Positions 45,875-55,643 are shown, counted from the first letter of the stretch. The stretch: DNA of 64,000 nucleotides from Pleionea sediminis (GCF_007570825.1 NZ_SUNB01000007.1:124001-188000), one strand, 5' to 3'. Translations and numbers: made by a program. Notes: generated from the sequence alone by a model not told the origin.

Positions 45875-46330
45875 ATGGCGGTACAACCTGCTCATTCGTT
45901 TAAGTCTCAACTGAAGTTACTTGTCGACTGGCAAGATCTTGACGAATGGACACGCCTTCAGCTATTGCAAATTGAGAACTTTTGTCATCATCATGGTTGG
46001 ACGCTCCGTCGGATAAGTGATCAGCAATCAAAGGTTATGACACCCATTGTCTCGATATGGCAGGTGGTTATTGATAATCAGGGAGTGCAAAAGGTTGCCT
46101 GGATGATCAGTGGCGATTTACCAGTGGATATGGTGTACGGAGAGAAGGCGAAAGATGCGCGAGATGCTGTGAGAGTGTTTAGCCGTAAATTTATTCGTAA
46201 AGCTCAAATGCTGAAACAAGCGAGTGCTGTTGTACCGAGCGATGAGAAATCGAAAATGCAGCGGTTAGTTAAAGCCGCTGCGGACTTGCTGGTTCTTTAT
46301 CATGAAGACAGCTTATGGGAGGAGTCTTAA
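45875..46330 (+). CDS. Small protein of unknown function, possibly DUF4826-like
   Basis: A 151-residue cytoplasmic protein that I cannot place with certainty; the sequence WTRLQLLQIENFCHHHGW and VAWMISGDLPVDMV has a look of DUF4826. It has no signal or membrane segment. It starts four bases after the carbonic anhydrase gene. Its stop overlaps the convergent EF-hand gene by four bases. Confidence 0.65.
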   Translation: MAVQPAHSFKSQLKLLVDWQDLDEWTRLQLLQIENFCHHHGWTLRRISDQQSKVMTPIVSIWQVVIDNQGVQKVAWMISGDLPVDMVYGEKAKDARDAVRVFSRKFIRKAQMLKQASAVVPSDEKSKMQRLVKAAADLLVLYHEDSLWEES

Positions 46331-46575
46331 AACTCCCACCAGCAACTTTCCCACCAAACAAGAAACTCGTCAAAGTCAATGTGTCCATCATTGTTTTCAT
46401 CAATGAATTCGAAGCCTTTTTCAGCTTGCTCTTTGGTTGATTTTGGCGATAAAACTTTCAATAATTCAGTAAACTCTTCAAGGTCAATTTCGCCATTATT
46501 ATCACGATCAAAGAATGCAAAGTTCTTTTTAACTTCATCAAGTTTTTCGACAGGTAATTTTTTTAATTCGCTCAT
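46327..46575 (-). CDS. Small EF-hand calcium-binding protein
   Basis: An 82-residue calmodulin-like protein with two EF-hand loops, DRDNNGEIDLEE and DENNDGHIDFDE, each with the 1-3-5-7-9-12 calcium ligands. It is unusually short and ends in a Trp-rich tail (WWESCWWEF). It has no signal, so it is cytoplasmic. It starts 10 bases after the stop of the saccharopine/lysine dehydrogenase gene on the same strand, so it is probably co-transcribed. Partner unknown. Confidence 0.85.
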   Translation of the reverse strand: MSELKKLPVEKLDEVKKNFAFFDRDNNGEIDLEEFTELLKVLSPKSTKEQAEKGFEFIDENNDGHIDFDEFLVWWESCWWEF

Positions 46576-46585
46576 ACAAAATTCT

Positions 46586-47725
46586 CTAGTTGAGTGTGGT
46601 TTCTTCTTTCTTATAAATAACGTCGCGATCTTTTAAATAGTTAATTACATAGTCGCAAGCGCCATCCATTGCCCCCAGCGCTTCTGGAGTACAGATTCCG
46701 GGAGCTGGTTGTGTATTCTCTAGTAAATAATTTACTGAGGCAGTGGCAGTGTAGCCGGTGGTTCTGGCCATTGATGAAATGCCAGACGCTTCGTGAGTTT
46801 CGTCGTATAAATTATAAGTGTATCGTTTGTTCTTTTCGTTTTCTTTCCCTTCTATAACAACACGCATCACGGTAAATTCTTTTTCATTTTTTTTCAGCTT
46901 CCAATTATCCATTAAAATGCGTGCGGTGAAATCGACGGGACGTAACGGTTTACCTTCAATTTCAACCGGTTCTTCGGAAAAGAATCCCGATTCAGAGAGA
47001 ACATTGATATATTCGGCGTGTCCGGGATAACGCAAAGTTTTTTCTTTCATATTTGGAATATGAGACATTGTATTTAACAAAGTTCTCAAGCCATCAGTGT
47101 TGAAGGCTTCCAGTGAGCCTGCCTTGTCAAATTTCACAATCTCACAATCCGTTAATGGAGGACGTGTCACTAGTTGGCCTGATTCGATGTAACGGGCTGG
47201 TCGAGTGTATTCTTCTATAACATCAATTGGCGAAAAGGGGGCTTTGTATTCAAATGGCCAAACGCGCAACTTAGGTAATCCACCGACCAAACATTCAAAC
47301 TTTTCAATCGCCATCTCTTGATTGTGATGTCCGAGTAAAATGTTATCCATTCCAGGAGCGACACCACAATCAACAACGGCAAATACGTTGTGCTTTTTCG
47401 CCAGATAATCGAGATCCATTGGGTTTTCCGGAAAGAAAGAAATATCGACGACATTTTTTCCTTGAGTTAAAACGGTTTTTAAAACTTCAAACCCCATAAA
47501 ACCGGGAACGGCGCAAACCACCATATCTGCATCAGCAATAATGTCGGCGATTGCGTCCGCATCGGATAAATCGGCGACAGCCGTTTGGACATTTTCAACA
47601 TTTTCTGCGATTTTTTTCAACGCGATTTTGTTTTTATCGGCGACTAAAACATTATGATTAGCCGCTAAATCTGCTGCCATTGCGCTCCCCACCATGCCAC
47701 AGCCTAAAACGCAAATTCTCGACAT
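46586..47725 (-). CDS. Saccharopine dehydrogenase / lysine 6-dehydrogenase family
   Basis: A 379-residue NAD(P) enzyme with an N-terminal Rossmann fold (VLGCGMVGSAMAADL) and the catalytic-domain motifs DCGVAPGMDN, VGGLP and RYPGHAEY. It is in the saccharopine dehydrogenase C-terminal family; length and the LEAFNTDGLRTLL region are most like lysine 6-dehydrogenase. Either it forms aminoadipate semialdehyde from lysine directly or, with the LKR-like enzyme encoded at 54390, from saccharopine. The product would feed amaB. It follows csiV by two bases and precedes the EF-hand gene. Confidence 0.8.
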   Translation of the reverse strand: MSRICVLGCGMVGSAMAADLAANHNVLVADKNKIALKKIAENVENVQTAVADLSDADAIADIIADADMVVCAVPGFMGFEVLKTVLTQGKNVVDISFFPENPMDLDYLAKKHNVFAVVDCGVAPGMDNILLGHHNQEMAIEKFECLVGGLPKLRVWPFEYKAPFSPIDVIEEYTRPARYIESGQLVTRPPLTDCEIVKFDKAGSLEAFNTDGLRTLLNTMSHIPNMKEKTLRYPGHAEYINVLSESGFFSEEPVEIEGKPLRPVDFTARILMDNWKLKKNEKEFTVMRVVIEGKENEKNKRYTYNLYDETHEASGISSMARTTGYTATASVNYLLENTQPAPGICTPEALGAMDGACDYVINYLKDRDVIYKKEETTLN

Positions 47726-47727
47726 AA

Positions 47728-48762
47728 TTATTGTTCTCCCGATATCTGTTCGGATTTTTCGTCGTCGTAAGGGCGAATTTGAATAATCACACCATAAAGT
47801 GGGTGATCAAAATAATGAACTTCTTCACTGCGAACACGACGCGATTGACTCAGATCGTAATTAAGCAGTTTTTCAACGGTTGTTGTTTTTTGTTTTTGAT
47901 CAAACCAGTTGCTTGAGTCAAACGTCCAGCCAAAATTGGACTCATAGTTTGAGCTCATAACACCGTCGTCCGTTAATTGAAGTAAGGAAGAGGAGAGGTT
48001 TGAATTGAGATCATTCAGATCCACTTCTTCTCGTCCTGGAATGCGTAAAAATAGTTTGGTATTGATGTGTAAATATCGCTCAAGATAAATGCGCAATGCA
48101 CCATCGATTTCGGGAACAGCAGGATGCTTATTGATAGTTGCCATGTTGTCTTCTTGAGAATTCATTGAAGTATTGTTTGGCGAGTTGGCATCAAATTGAT
48201 ATCGATTTAATTGCGTGCCTTCGGCTTTTAAATTGCCTTCATGATCGAATGTATCGTCGTAATTTTTACCGCCAACAATTCGGACCCAAGGGGCTTCACT
48301 TTTTTTATGAACTGGTTGGCGCCAGGCGAAGTGTACCAGTGGTCGATATTGTGAACTGCGAGAGAGGGAACCTTCGATATTTTTTAGCTGAAGTTCTTCG
48401 TCGCCTAAAAGAATAAAGGAATCTGTTTGCTCACCGGCTACCGGAGTTGAGTTGGCGGGGAGCTGTGTGGATGATTGAGGATTATCCTGAGAATGAGATC
48501 CTGATGATTGAGGTAATTGAGCAGAATTGGGATAGAGTTTATGTGTGATGATATCGTATATCGATTCTGGATATTCGATAGCCAACTTGTCGGGCCAAAG
48601 CTCTTCTTCAATATTGCCGCGCAAGTTTTTAAAAATAATGACTTCAACGTCGAACCATCGAGGTTCGTCGTCAGAAGATTGAGCCATGAGAGGCGCAGAA
48701 GCAATCAAACAGTTGATTACTACGCCAGCAAATACGCACTTCTTTAATATTGATGTCACCAT
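47728..48762 (-). CDS. csiV: CsiV family protein
   Basis: A 344-residue secreted protein with signal peptide (VVINCLIASAPLMAQ) and the CsiV opening RWFDVEVIIFKN, then VHFAWRQPV. In gammaproteobacteria csiV lies next to mfd, as here; Vibrio CsiV binds peptidoglycan and is implicated in cell-wall stress (family knowledge). A low-complexity Gln/Ser stretch interrupts the middle. The stop of csiV is two bases before the saccharopine dehydrogenase gene. Confidence 0.8.
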   Translation of the reverse strand: MVTSILKKCVFAGVVINCLIASAPLMAQSSDDEPRWFDVEVIIFKNLRGNIEEELWPDKLAIEYPESIYDIITHKLYPNSAQLPQSSGSHSQDNPQSSTQLPANSTPVAGEQTDSFILLGDEELQLKNIEGSLSRSSQYRPLVHFAWRQPVHKKSEAPWVRIVGGKNYDDTFDHEGNLKAEGTQLNRYQFDANSPNNTSMNSQEDNMATINKHPAVPEIDGALRIYLERYLHINTKLFLRIPGREEVDLNDLNSNLSSSLLQLTDDGVMSSNYESNFGWTFDSSNWFDQKQKTTTVEKLLNYDLSQSRRVRSEEVHYFDHPLYGVIIQIRPYDDEKSEQISGEQ

Positions 48763-48823
48763 GAACGCTCTTTTCTCCGAAAAACTCGATTACTATCTTG
48801 AGTCTATGCTCGCTAGACTACCT

Positions 48824-51800
48824 TTAGCCGCCGATGGTTTCAACGAAAGATTCGATCTCATTAAATCGACTTGTTGCATCTTCCAATGGACGATTGACGC
48901 GCAGCATAGTCCCTTTCTCCAGTTTGTACCGTGATGGGTTACTCTGTATTAGCTTAATGATAACTTCTGGATTTACCACTGTATTTGGATCAAACTCTAT
49001 TATCAGACCACGATCGTTAGCCGTTAGTTTCTTTATTCCTTTGGGCGTCAGCACAAGCTTTAATTCCGTTAGCTTAATAAGATTTTTAATGCCATCGGGT
49101 AAAAGGCCAAAACGATCAATCATTTCTACCTGAATATCTCTGAGCTGTTGTCTTTTCGTACAACTGGCAATGCGTTTGTAGAGCGTCAGACGTGTTTGAA
49201 CGTCAGGTATGTAATCTTCAGGTATGAGAGCAGGAATGCCACAGTCGACTTCCGTTTGCGTCGACAAACTCTCAACTAAACTCGGTTCTTTACCTTCTTT
49301 TAGTGCAGTCACCGCTTGTTCGAGCATTTCCATGTACATACTGAATCCAACCGATTCCATTTGGCCACTTTGATCATCTCCCAAAATTTCACCAGCGCCA
49401 CGAATTTCCATGTCGTGTGTTGCCAGAGAAAAACCGGCGCCCAAGTCTTCCAGAGTTGAAATTGCTTCAAGGCGTTTTTTAGCATCTCGAGTAATGGTTT
49501 TGATGGAAGGTACCATAAGATAAGCATAAGCCTGATGATGAGAGCGTCCAACGCGACCGCGCAGTTGATGTAGTTGGGCCAGTCCAAGTTTGTCGGCGCG
49601 ATCCATGATGATGGTGTTTGCATTAGGAACATCAATTCCGGTTTCAATAATGGTCGTGCACAATAGAACATGAAAACGGCGATGGTAAAATTGTTGCATC
49701 ACTTGTTCCAGTTCACGTTCTCGCATTTGACCGTGTGCGACGCCGATATTTAAGTCGGGCATTAGTTCTCGCAGCTCTTCGGCTTTTCGTTCGATGGTAT
49801 CAACACTGTTGTGTAAAAAATAGACCTGGCCACCACGTTGAGTTTCACGCTGAATGGCTTCTTTGATCAGTGGTTTATTGTATTCTCGAACAAAGGTTTT
49901 AATCGCTAAACGTCTTGCCGGTGGCGTAGCGATAATCGATAAGTCACGCATACCAGAAAGTGACATGTTCAATGTTCGCGGAATAGGGGTTGCCGTTAAC
50001 GTCAAAATATCAACTTCGGCACGTAGGGCCTTTAGTTTTTCTTTTTGGCGAACGCCGAAGCGATGTTCCTCATCGATAATAACCAGACCGAGATCGCGAA
50101 AGTTCAGTTTCCCTTGAATCAGTTTATGCGTACCAATCACAATATCGACTTTGCCTTCATGAATATCATTCATGGTTTGTTCGGTTTCTTTCGCGGTACG
50201 AAAGCGAGAAAGAACATCAATTCGAACCGGCCAGTCGGCAAAACGATCTTTAAAGTTTTCATAGTGCTGTTGAGCGAGCAATGTCGTAGGTACCAGAACG
50301 GCCACTTGACGACTATTTTGAACAGCAATAAATGCAGCACGCATTGCAACTTCGGTTTTACCAAATCCAACATCACCACAGACCAATCGATCCATGGGAG
50401 TATCGGCGGTCATATCTTTGAGAATTGCGTCAATGGAATCTTGTTGATCATTTGTTAGTTCAAACGGAAAACTGTCGGCAAACTGTAAGTAGTCGGCATC
50501 GTCTGTTTGATATTTAAAACCGGGTTTTGAAGCTCGCCGCGCGTAAAGGTCGAGTAGCTCTGCAGCGACGTCGCGCACTTTTTCTGCCGCTTTTTTGCGT
50601 TCTTTTGCCCATTGTTCACTGCCTAATCGGTGCAGTGGCGCCGCTTCAGGTGATGCACCGGAATATCGATGAATTAAATGAAGTGATTGTACAGGCACAT
50701 ACAATTTTGAAGACTCAGCATACTCCAGCATTAAGTATTCGGATGGTTGATTATTTGCTTCAATGCATTGCAATCCTAAATAGCGGCCGACACCATGCTC
50801 TGAATGAACTACTGGATCACCAATATTGAGTTCGGCCAAGCTGTGGATGACTGAATCGGCACTGTAGTTCTTATTTTCTCGGCGACGACGTTGTAAAACG
50901 TGTTGGCCGAATAATTCGGTTTCGGCAATCAGAACAACTTGTTGGTGAATGAAACCTCTTTCAATTGGTGCGATACAAATTGCGAGAGTAAGTTGTTGTT
51001 CGTAGGCTTCTTGCCATTTATCGACATGTTGTGCTTTGAGTTGATAACGTTGCAACAGTTCTGAAATGGCTTCCCGTCGACCTGCGCTTTCGGCACAAAT
51101 AATGACAGGCTGTTCGTGTTCATCGACAAATTCACGTAACTCAGAAATGGGATCTTTGGCTTTGTGGTTAATGGTCAGTGAGCGAGTCGAGTCAAATTGA
51201 AGAGTTGGTTTTGGTTCACTTTTTTCGGATGAAAAACGCAGTTGTGGAAAATCTTTTAACCGGCGATTGAATTCATCGTCGGGTAAAGCAATTAAGCGCG
51301 GCGCTAAAATTGGACGAGTTCGATCCCAACGACGCTCTTCGTATCTTTCTTCCAAATCCTGCCACAGTTGTGCTTTCACTTCTTTTTGTTTTTTGTGCGT
51401 TATTAACAACGTTAAACTGGGCAGGTAATCAAACAGACTGGCGGTTGACTCATTGAATAGTGGTAAGAAATACTCGATGCCAGCGGGTAACAGTCCATTT
51501 GAGACATCCTGATACATGGTGCAATCTTTAAGCTCTACCTCAAACTGATGACGAAAGCTTTGTCGGAATTGAGTAATACCGGCTTCATCGGTCGGAAATT
51601 CATGAGCGGGCAATAAATTAAATGTATCCAGAGTACCGGTTGATAATTGTGACTCGGGATCGAAGGTGCGAATACTTTCTATTTCTTCATCAAAAAAATC
51701 CAAACGAATTGGGGTTTCGGTTCCCATCGGGTATAAGTCGAGGAGTGCGCCTCTTACTGAAAACTCGCCGTGTTCCATGACCTTGTCGACGCAGCGGTAG

Positions 51801-52255
51801 CCAGCACTTTCTAGCTCCAATCGAACTTGCTCAATATTTAGCGTATCACCTGTTTTTATGGCAAAAACATTTCCGGTGACAAATTCTTTGGGCGATAACC
51901 GGACCGTTGCGGAACTAAGAGAGGCTAAAACAATGCCGCGTTGCATTTGTGGCAGCATCGATAGTGCTTTCAACCGGTCTGACACGATAGTTTCATGGGC
52001 TGAAAAGTAATCGTAAGGCAAAGTTTCCCAGTCGGGAAAAGTGACAATGGGAGTATCTTTTGCTGTGAACTGGCTGAGTTCTCTTTCCAGCTGTTGCTGT
52101 TCACTACTATGGTTACAAAGTACCAGGATAGGTCCATCATAGTGTTCTGCCAGTTGTGCAATGACCAAGGCTTCGCTGGCACCAGGCAATTCTGGCCAGT
52201 AATTAATAAATTGCTCAGATACTTTAAAAGACGGTAACTCAAGCTTCAATGCCAT
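48824..52255 (-). CDS. mfd: Transcription-repair coupling factor Mfd
   Basis: The 1143-residue ATPase removes stalled RNA polymerase and brings in UvrA. UvrB-like N-terminal domain; RNA-polymerase-interaction domain; RecG-like motor with Walker A GDVGFGKTEVA, DEEHRFG, and RVGRSHHQAYAYL; C-terminal autoinhibition domain. I chose ATG at 52255 over an upstream TTG at 52264; the ribosome binding site is poor for both. csiV follows 61 bases downstream. Confidence 0.96.
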   Translation of the reverse strand: MALKLELPSFKVSEQFINYWPELPGASEALVIAQLAEHYDGPILVLCNHSSEQQQLERELSQFTAKDTPIVTFPDWETLPYDYFSAHETIVSDRLKALSMLPQMQRGIVLASLSSATVRLSPKEFVTGNVFAIKTGDTLNIEQVRLELESAGYRCVDKVMEHGEFSVRGALLDLYPMGTETPIRLDFFDEEIESIRTFDPESQLSTGTLDTFNLLPAHEFPTDEAGITQFRQSFRHQFEVELKDCTMYQDVSNGLLPAGIEYFLPLFNESTASLFDYLPSLTLLITHKKQKEVKAQLWQDLEERYEERRWDRTRPILAPRLIALPDDEFNRRLKDFPQLRFSSEKSEPKPTLQFDSTRSLTINHKAKDPISELREFVDEHEQPVIICAESAGRREAISELLQRYQLKAQHVDKWQEAYEQQLTLAICIAPIERGFIHQQVVLIAETELFGQHVLQRRRRENKNYSADSVIHSLAELNIGDPVVHSEHGVGRYLGLQCIEANNQPSEYLMLEYAESSKLYVPVQSLHLIHRYSGASPEAAPLHRLGSEQWAKERKKAAEKVRDVAAELLDLYARRASKPGFKYQTDDADYLQFADSFPFELTNDQQDSIDAILKDMTADTPMDRLVCGDVGFGKTEVAMRAAFIAVQNSRQVAVLVPTTLLAQQHYENFKDRFADWPVRIDVLSRFRTAKETEQTMNDIHEGKVDIVIGTHKLIQGKLNFRDLGLVIIDEEHRFGVRQKEKLKALRAEVDILTLTATPIPRTLNMSLSGMRDLSIIATPPARRLAIKTFVREYNKPLIKEAIQRETQRGGQVYFLHNSVDTIERKAEELRELMPDLNIGVAHGQMRERELEQVMQQFYHRRFHVLLCTTIIETGIDVPNANTIIMDRADKLGLAQLHQLRGRVGRSHHQAYAYLMVPSIKTITRDAKKRLEAISTLEDLGAGFSLATHDMEIRGAGEILGDDQSGQMESVGFSMYMEMLEQAVTALKEGKEPSLVESLSTQTEVDCGIPALIPEDYIPDVQTRLTLYKRIASCTKRQQLRDIQVEMIDRFGLLPDGIKNLIKLTELKLVLTPKGIKKLTANDRGLIIEFDPNTVVNPEVIIKLIQSNPSRYKLEKGTMLRVNRPLEDATSRFNEIESFVETIGG

Positions 52256-52288
52256 AAAAATCAAAAGGTTCTATTGGAAAAGCCCCGC

Positions 52289-52294
52289 ATTATA
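52289..52294 (-). promoter_or_regulatory. Candidate -10 box for mfd
   Basis: TATAAT on the minus strand, about 34 bases before the mfd ATG, followed by GCGGGG. I see no clear -35. Confidence 0.4.
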
Positions 52295-52486
52295 GACAAA
52301 TCTCTGGTCAGCTGTTCGTTTAATTCGTAAATTTTGCGAGAAATGATTGAGTTTTGTCGCAATGGTGCGACTTAGAGGGACTCCCAAGGCGAATAAGGTG
52401 TGATCTGTAGAGATATACCAAGAATTTATAACCTTAAGGCTTAGAATTTTGCTTTTCTGGAGCTACACTGTTTACTGAACGTTACG

Positions 52487-52513
52487 TTGTCGACTATCGA
52501 AGTAACCTATAAT
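52487..52513 (+). promoter_or_regulatory. Candidate sigma-70 promoter for the 439-residue unknown protein
   Basis: TTGTCG, a 15-base spacer, then TATAAT (52508-52513), about 32 bases before the ATG. Spacing is short. Confidence 0.4.
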
Positions 52514-52544
52514 TAAATCAAGATGCCGAGTAGGGATAACGTCT

Positions 52545-53864
52545 ATGCACATGACCTTTTTCAACGCGAATAACTTTCAGGCGCCGCGAGCTTTATACAT
52601 TGCAGCCTGGAAAGTTTGGTTCAAGCGATTCAGTAATGACCATTATGCCTGGCGAGAAGGGAAAATACCGCTGGGTAAAGACGATGTTCCCTTACATCAG
52701 TTGATTGAGCAGGGTAAACGGTTTTCGCTTGAGGTGTTAACCCGCATCATGGTGCCTTGGTCCTATCGAGATACTAATCAAGTGACCGACGACTTTATTC
52801 GTATGAATCCAGCCGTCTTACGTCCCAGCCAATTCATTGATCCCGAATCAGGTAAAGCGATTGATGCCGCTCGTTTAACCGATCAGGCGCTCGATTATTG
52901 GGATTCTATGACCTATACGGAGCAAGATCTTTACCTCAATTTCGCTGAAGCGCGTATTCAAGCCGATATCGAGTCGCCATCGGATGAGCCTTGTATTTTG
53001 GATGATAGCGGTGTGGAAATTATTGGTGAAGATATCTACCCGCCTGTGATTCCTGACGCCTCCGCTTCAGATGACGAGTTTATTCGCGCTATGGTTGCCT
53101 GGATCGATGAAGATCCTTTTCAACCTCTCTATCAGAAAAAGCCGGTAGGTGAGGCAGTAAGCGGATGGCATGATCGGTTATTAGGGTTTTTCTGGCCTAA
53201 ACCCCGAACTGGCTATTTGGAATATTGTCATCATGCCAGTCCGTTAATTTATCGTGCTGGTTTATTGGCTGATTTGGTTGAGTCTGGGAAAGAGTTTACC
53301 CTTGAAGATCGCGAGTTAGCCATTAAGACGGCGAACGAAATCTTTATGTTTGCTGGCGTACCGCAACGGGAGGTTACCTGGCAAAATGTGCGAGAGGTTA
53401 TTGAGACTGCTTTGAAACAGAACGAAAACTCGACCGCAAAAATGAATTCTGGCTGGACCAATGTCGCCAGTAAAGCCCTTGTTAGTCGGGAAGGACTTGA
53501 TGGCTACTTACCGCTCATGAGTTGGAATAGCCGGGTCTCAAGTTCTGTTATTTCACGCCTGGATTTCTTGCTAGTGGAGGCCGGAGTGACTGAGTTGGGT
53601 GATCGTTTTACCGGAATTGGGACTATTCCTGGCTGGGGCGGAACCCGTCCGCGAGAATATTCTCTGCGTTGGCCATCGGGCTATCGTTCATGGAAAACTA
53701 TTTTCGCTGCGGGACGTATTGCCGAGAAAATTAAAGACGTACTCAATAATGAGAAAGACAATCAAGGAGATCGGAAATATGCGCCGATGCCACTTGCTGG
53801 AGGGGAAAGTGGAGATTGGACAACGCGTGGTATTCAAATGGTACTCTTTTCTGACGGATACTAA
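52545..53864 (+). CDS. Unknown 439-residue protein
   Basis: I do not recognise this protein. It has no signal or membrane segment, is Trp-rich, and has a distinct N-terminus (FNANNFQAPRALYIAAWKVWFKRF). The middle is acidic. AGGG lies nine bases before the ATG at 52545; a second ATG is two codons later. It stands alone between the divergent mfd gene and yeaC, with its own candidate promoter and no cotranscribed partner. Confidence 0.7.
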   Translation: MHMTFFNANNFQAPRALYIAAWKVWFKRFSNDHYAWREGKIPLGKDDVPLHQLIEQGKRFSLEVLTRIMVPWSYRDTNQVTDDFIRMNPAVLRPSQFIDPESGKAIDAARLTDQALDYWDSMTYTEQDLYLNFAEARIQADIESPSDEPCILDDSGVEIIGEDIYPPVIPDASASDDEFIRAMVAWIDEDPFQPLYQKKPVGEAVSGWHDRLLGFFWPKPRTGYLEYCHHASPLIYRAGLLADLVESGKEFTLEDRELAIKTANEIFMFAGVPQREVTWQNVREVIETALKQNENSTAKMNSGWTNVASKALVSREGLDGYLPLMSWNSRVSSSVISRLDFLLVEAGVTELGDRFTGIGTIPGWGGTRPREYSLRWPSGYRSWKTIFAAGRIAEKIKDVLNNEKDNQGDRKYAPMPLAGGESGDWTTRGIQMVLFSDGY

Positions 53865-53986
53865 GAATTTTCAGGTTGTTTTTCTAAATAAGATTGTACT
53901 TTAATAAGTTATCTTAAATTATTGTAAAGTAACAATAATTCTTTGTTTTTAATATGACTTAACTCGCCCTACCTCTTGGTGGGCGA

Positions 53987-54015
53987 TTGCACCTCTGGAT
54001 CGTCTCTTCTATAAT
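53987..54015 (+). promoter_or_regulatory. Sigma-70 promoter for yeaC
   Basis: TTGCAC, a 17-base spacer, then TATAAT, followed by CCGCGC. Leader to the ATG at 54053 is about 30 bases. Confidence 0.8.
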
Positions 54016-54052
54016 CCGCGCTCTTCGTAGTAAGCCGCCTCTGGGGAACCTA

Positions 54053-54337
54053 ATGAATCTCGATCAATTAATCAAAGCAATGACGCCAGAGATCTACCAC
54101 AATATGAAAACAGCGGTTGAATTAGGCAAGTGGCCTGATGGAACCAAGTTAACTGATGAGCAAAAAGAAACTGCGATTCAAGCCGTCATGATTTACGACG
54201 CTACTCATCATAATGAAACCGACGAGCCATTTCGTGTTAAGTCTGATGGTTCCGTTAAACTCGGTAAAGATGCTGCAACTCAGGCTTTGGCAAATGATGC
54301 GTCAATCATTGTAAAGCAATCGATTAACGATGATTAG
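54053..54337 (+). CDS. yeaC: YeaC-like DUF1315 protein
   Basis: A 94-residue cytoplasmic protein with the YeaC/DUF1315 pattern (LDQLIKAMTPEIYHNMKTAVELGKWPDG, AVMIYDATHHNETDEPFR). GGGGAA lies before ATG 54053; an open frame extends upstream to 53987 but that covers the promoter. Function unknown. The lysine enzyme gene follows after 52 bases. Confidence 0.85.
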   Translation: MNLDQLIKAMTPEIYHNMKTAVELGKWPDGTKLTDEQKETAIQAVMIYDATHHNETDEPFRVKSDGSVKLGKDAATQALANDASIIVKQSINDD

Positions 54338-54389
54338 CGGTTAAGTGGTTTCTCGGCCGAAGTCTTTGCAAGAAACACAGGATAATTTG

Positions 54390-55643
54390 ATGTTAAAAAC
54401 GATCGTTCGAAAGGAACACAAAAATCAATGGGAACGTCGCACACCGTTGACTCCCGAAGCAATTTTTCAGCTTAAAAGTAAAGGATTCGAGATTGATGTT
54501 GAGTCGTCTGACATTCGAATTTTTGATGACAGTGCCTATCAGACGGCGGGCGCGTCTTTGGTTAATGCTCCAGATGACTATGAGTTAGTTGTTGGTATTA
54601 AAGAGCCTCCAGTAAATTCCATTCGTCCGAATCAAGTTCATGTTGCTTTCTCACATACGATCAAGGGTCAAGATTACAACATGCCGCTGTTACAGAAGTT
54701 TCTTGACGAAGGGGCTTCGTTGTTTGATTACGAAACCATTGTTAATGAGCGCGGGGCACGAACCATTGCATTTGGTCGGTTTGCCGGAATTGCTGGCGCG
54801 ATTGATACATTTTCTATTGCTGGAGAGAAGCTTGCGTTAATCAACAAGTCGAGTGACATTCAGAAAATTACGCAAACGCATAACTATGAAGGTATCGAGG
54901 AAATAAAATCAAGTTTTGGGCAATTGGACTTACAAAAAGGTGAACCTATTCGGGTGTTAATTGTGGGCACTGGAAATGTTGGAAAGGGTGCCGAGGAAGT
55001 TTGTCGGTGGCTTAAATTACCGAAAGTTGATATTCAATCCATTATGCTAGGCCACATTCCTGAAGGCAGTTGGTACACTGTTGCAAGCAGCCGTCACATC
55101 AATGCTCGTAAAGATGGTAAAGATTTTGAGTTTGATGATTTTGTTGCCAATGGTACAGAAGAGTATGTTAGTACGTTTGATCAACTATTGGGTAAATTTA
55201 ATCTATTAATCCAAACACCTTATTGGACAGAAAAGTATCCTAAGCATCTTGAACGTCAACGTATGCTTGATAACCGGACGAAATTACCTTGGGTAATTGG
55301 TGATATTAGCTGTGATATCAATGGCTCTTTAGAGTGCACTAAAATTGCCAGTACCATTGATGAGCCGGCATTCACTTATAATCCAGAGAAAGACGATTAT
55401 AAAAATGGTGTCAGTTGGGATGGACCTACCGTCATGTCGATTGATAATTTGCCTTGTGAACTGTCACTCGATGCTTCCAATCACTTTAGTGCCATTTTAA
55501 AGAATTATATGCCTCACCTGATGCAACTTGATTTAAACCTGGAGTTTGATGATTTGGAACTGCATCCAGAGTTGTATCGTTCATTGATCGTTTATAAAGG
55601 TAAGTTGACACCTAATTATAAATATTTGAAGAAATATTTATAA
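54390..55643 (+). CDS. LKR-like saccharopine dehydrogenase (lysine-2-oxoglutarate reductase type)
   Basis: A 417-residue protein of the alanine dehydrogenase/LKR family. The N-terminus IVRKEHKNQWERRTPLTPEA is the LKR signature; the Rossmann fold is at VLIVGTGNVGKGAEE. The LOR-like part follows, with PYWTEKYPKHL and GDISCDINGSLEC. It should join lysine and 2-oxoglutarate to saccharopine (or the reverse). ATG at 54390 has AGGA seven bases upstream; a GTG at 54345 is an unlikely alternative. The candidate saccharopine dehydrogenase and AmaB are elsewhere in this window. Confidence 0.82.
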   Translation: MLKTIVRKEHKNQWERRTPLTPEAIFQLKSKGFEIDVESSDIRIFDDSAYQTAGASLVNAPDDYELVVGIKEPPVNSIRPNQVHVAFSHTIKGQDYNMPLLQKFLDEGASLFDYETIVNERGARTIAFGRFAGIAGAIDTFSIAGEKLALINKSSDIQKITQTHNYEGIEEIKSSFGQLDLQKGEPIRVLIVGTGNVGKGAEEVCRWLKLPKVDIQSIMLGHIPEGSWYTVASSRHINARKDGKDFEFDDFVANGTEEYVSTFDQLLGKFNLLIQTPYWTEKYPKHLERQRMLDNRTKLPWVIGDISCDINGSLECTKIASTIDEPAFTYNPEKDDYKNGVSWDGPTVMSIDNLPCELSLDASNHFSAILKNYMPHLMQLDLNLEFDDLELHPELYRSLIVYKGKLTPNYKYLKKYL

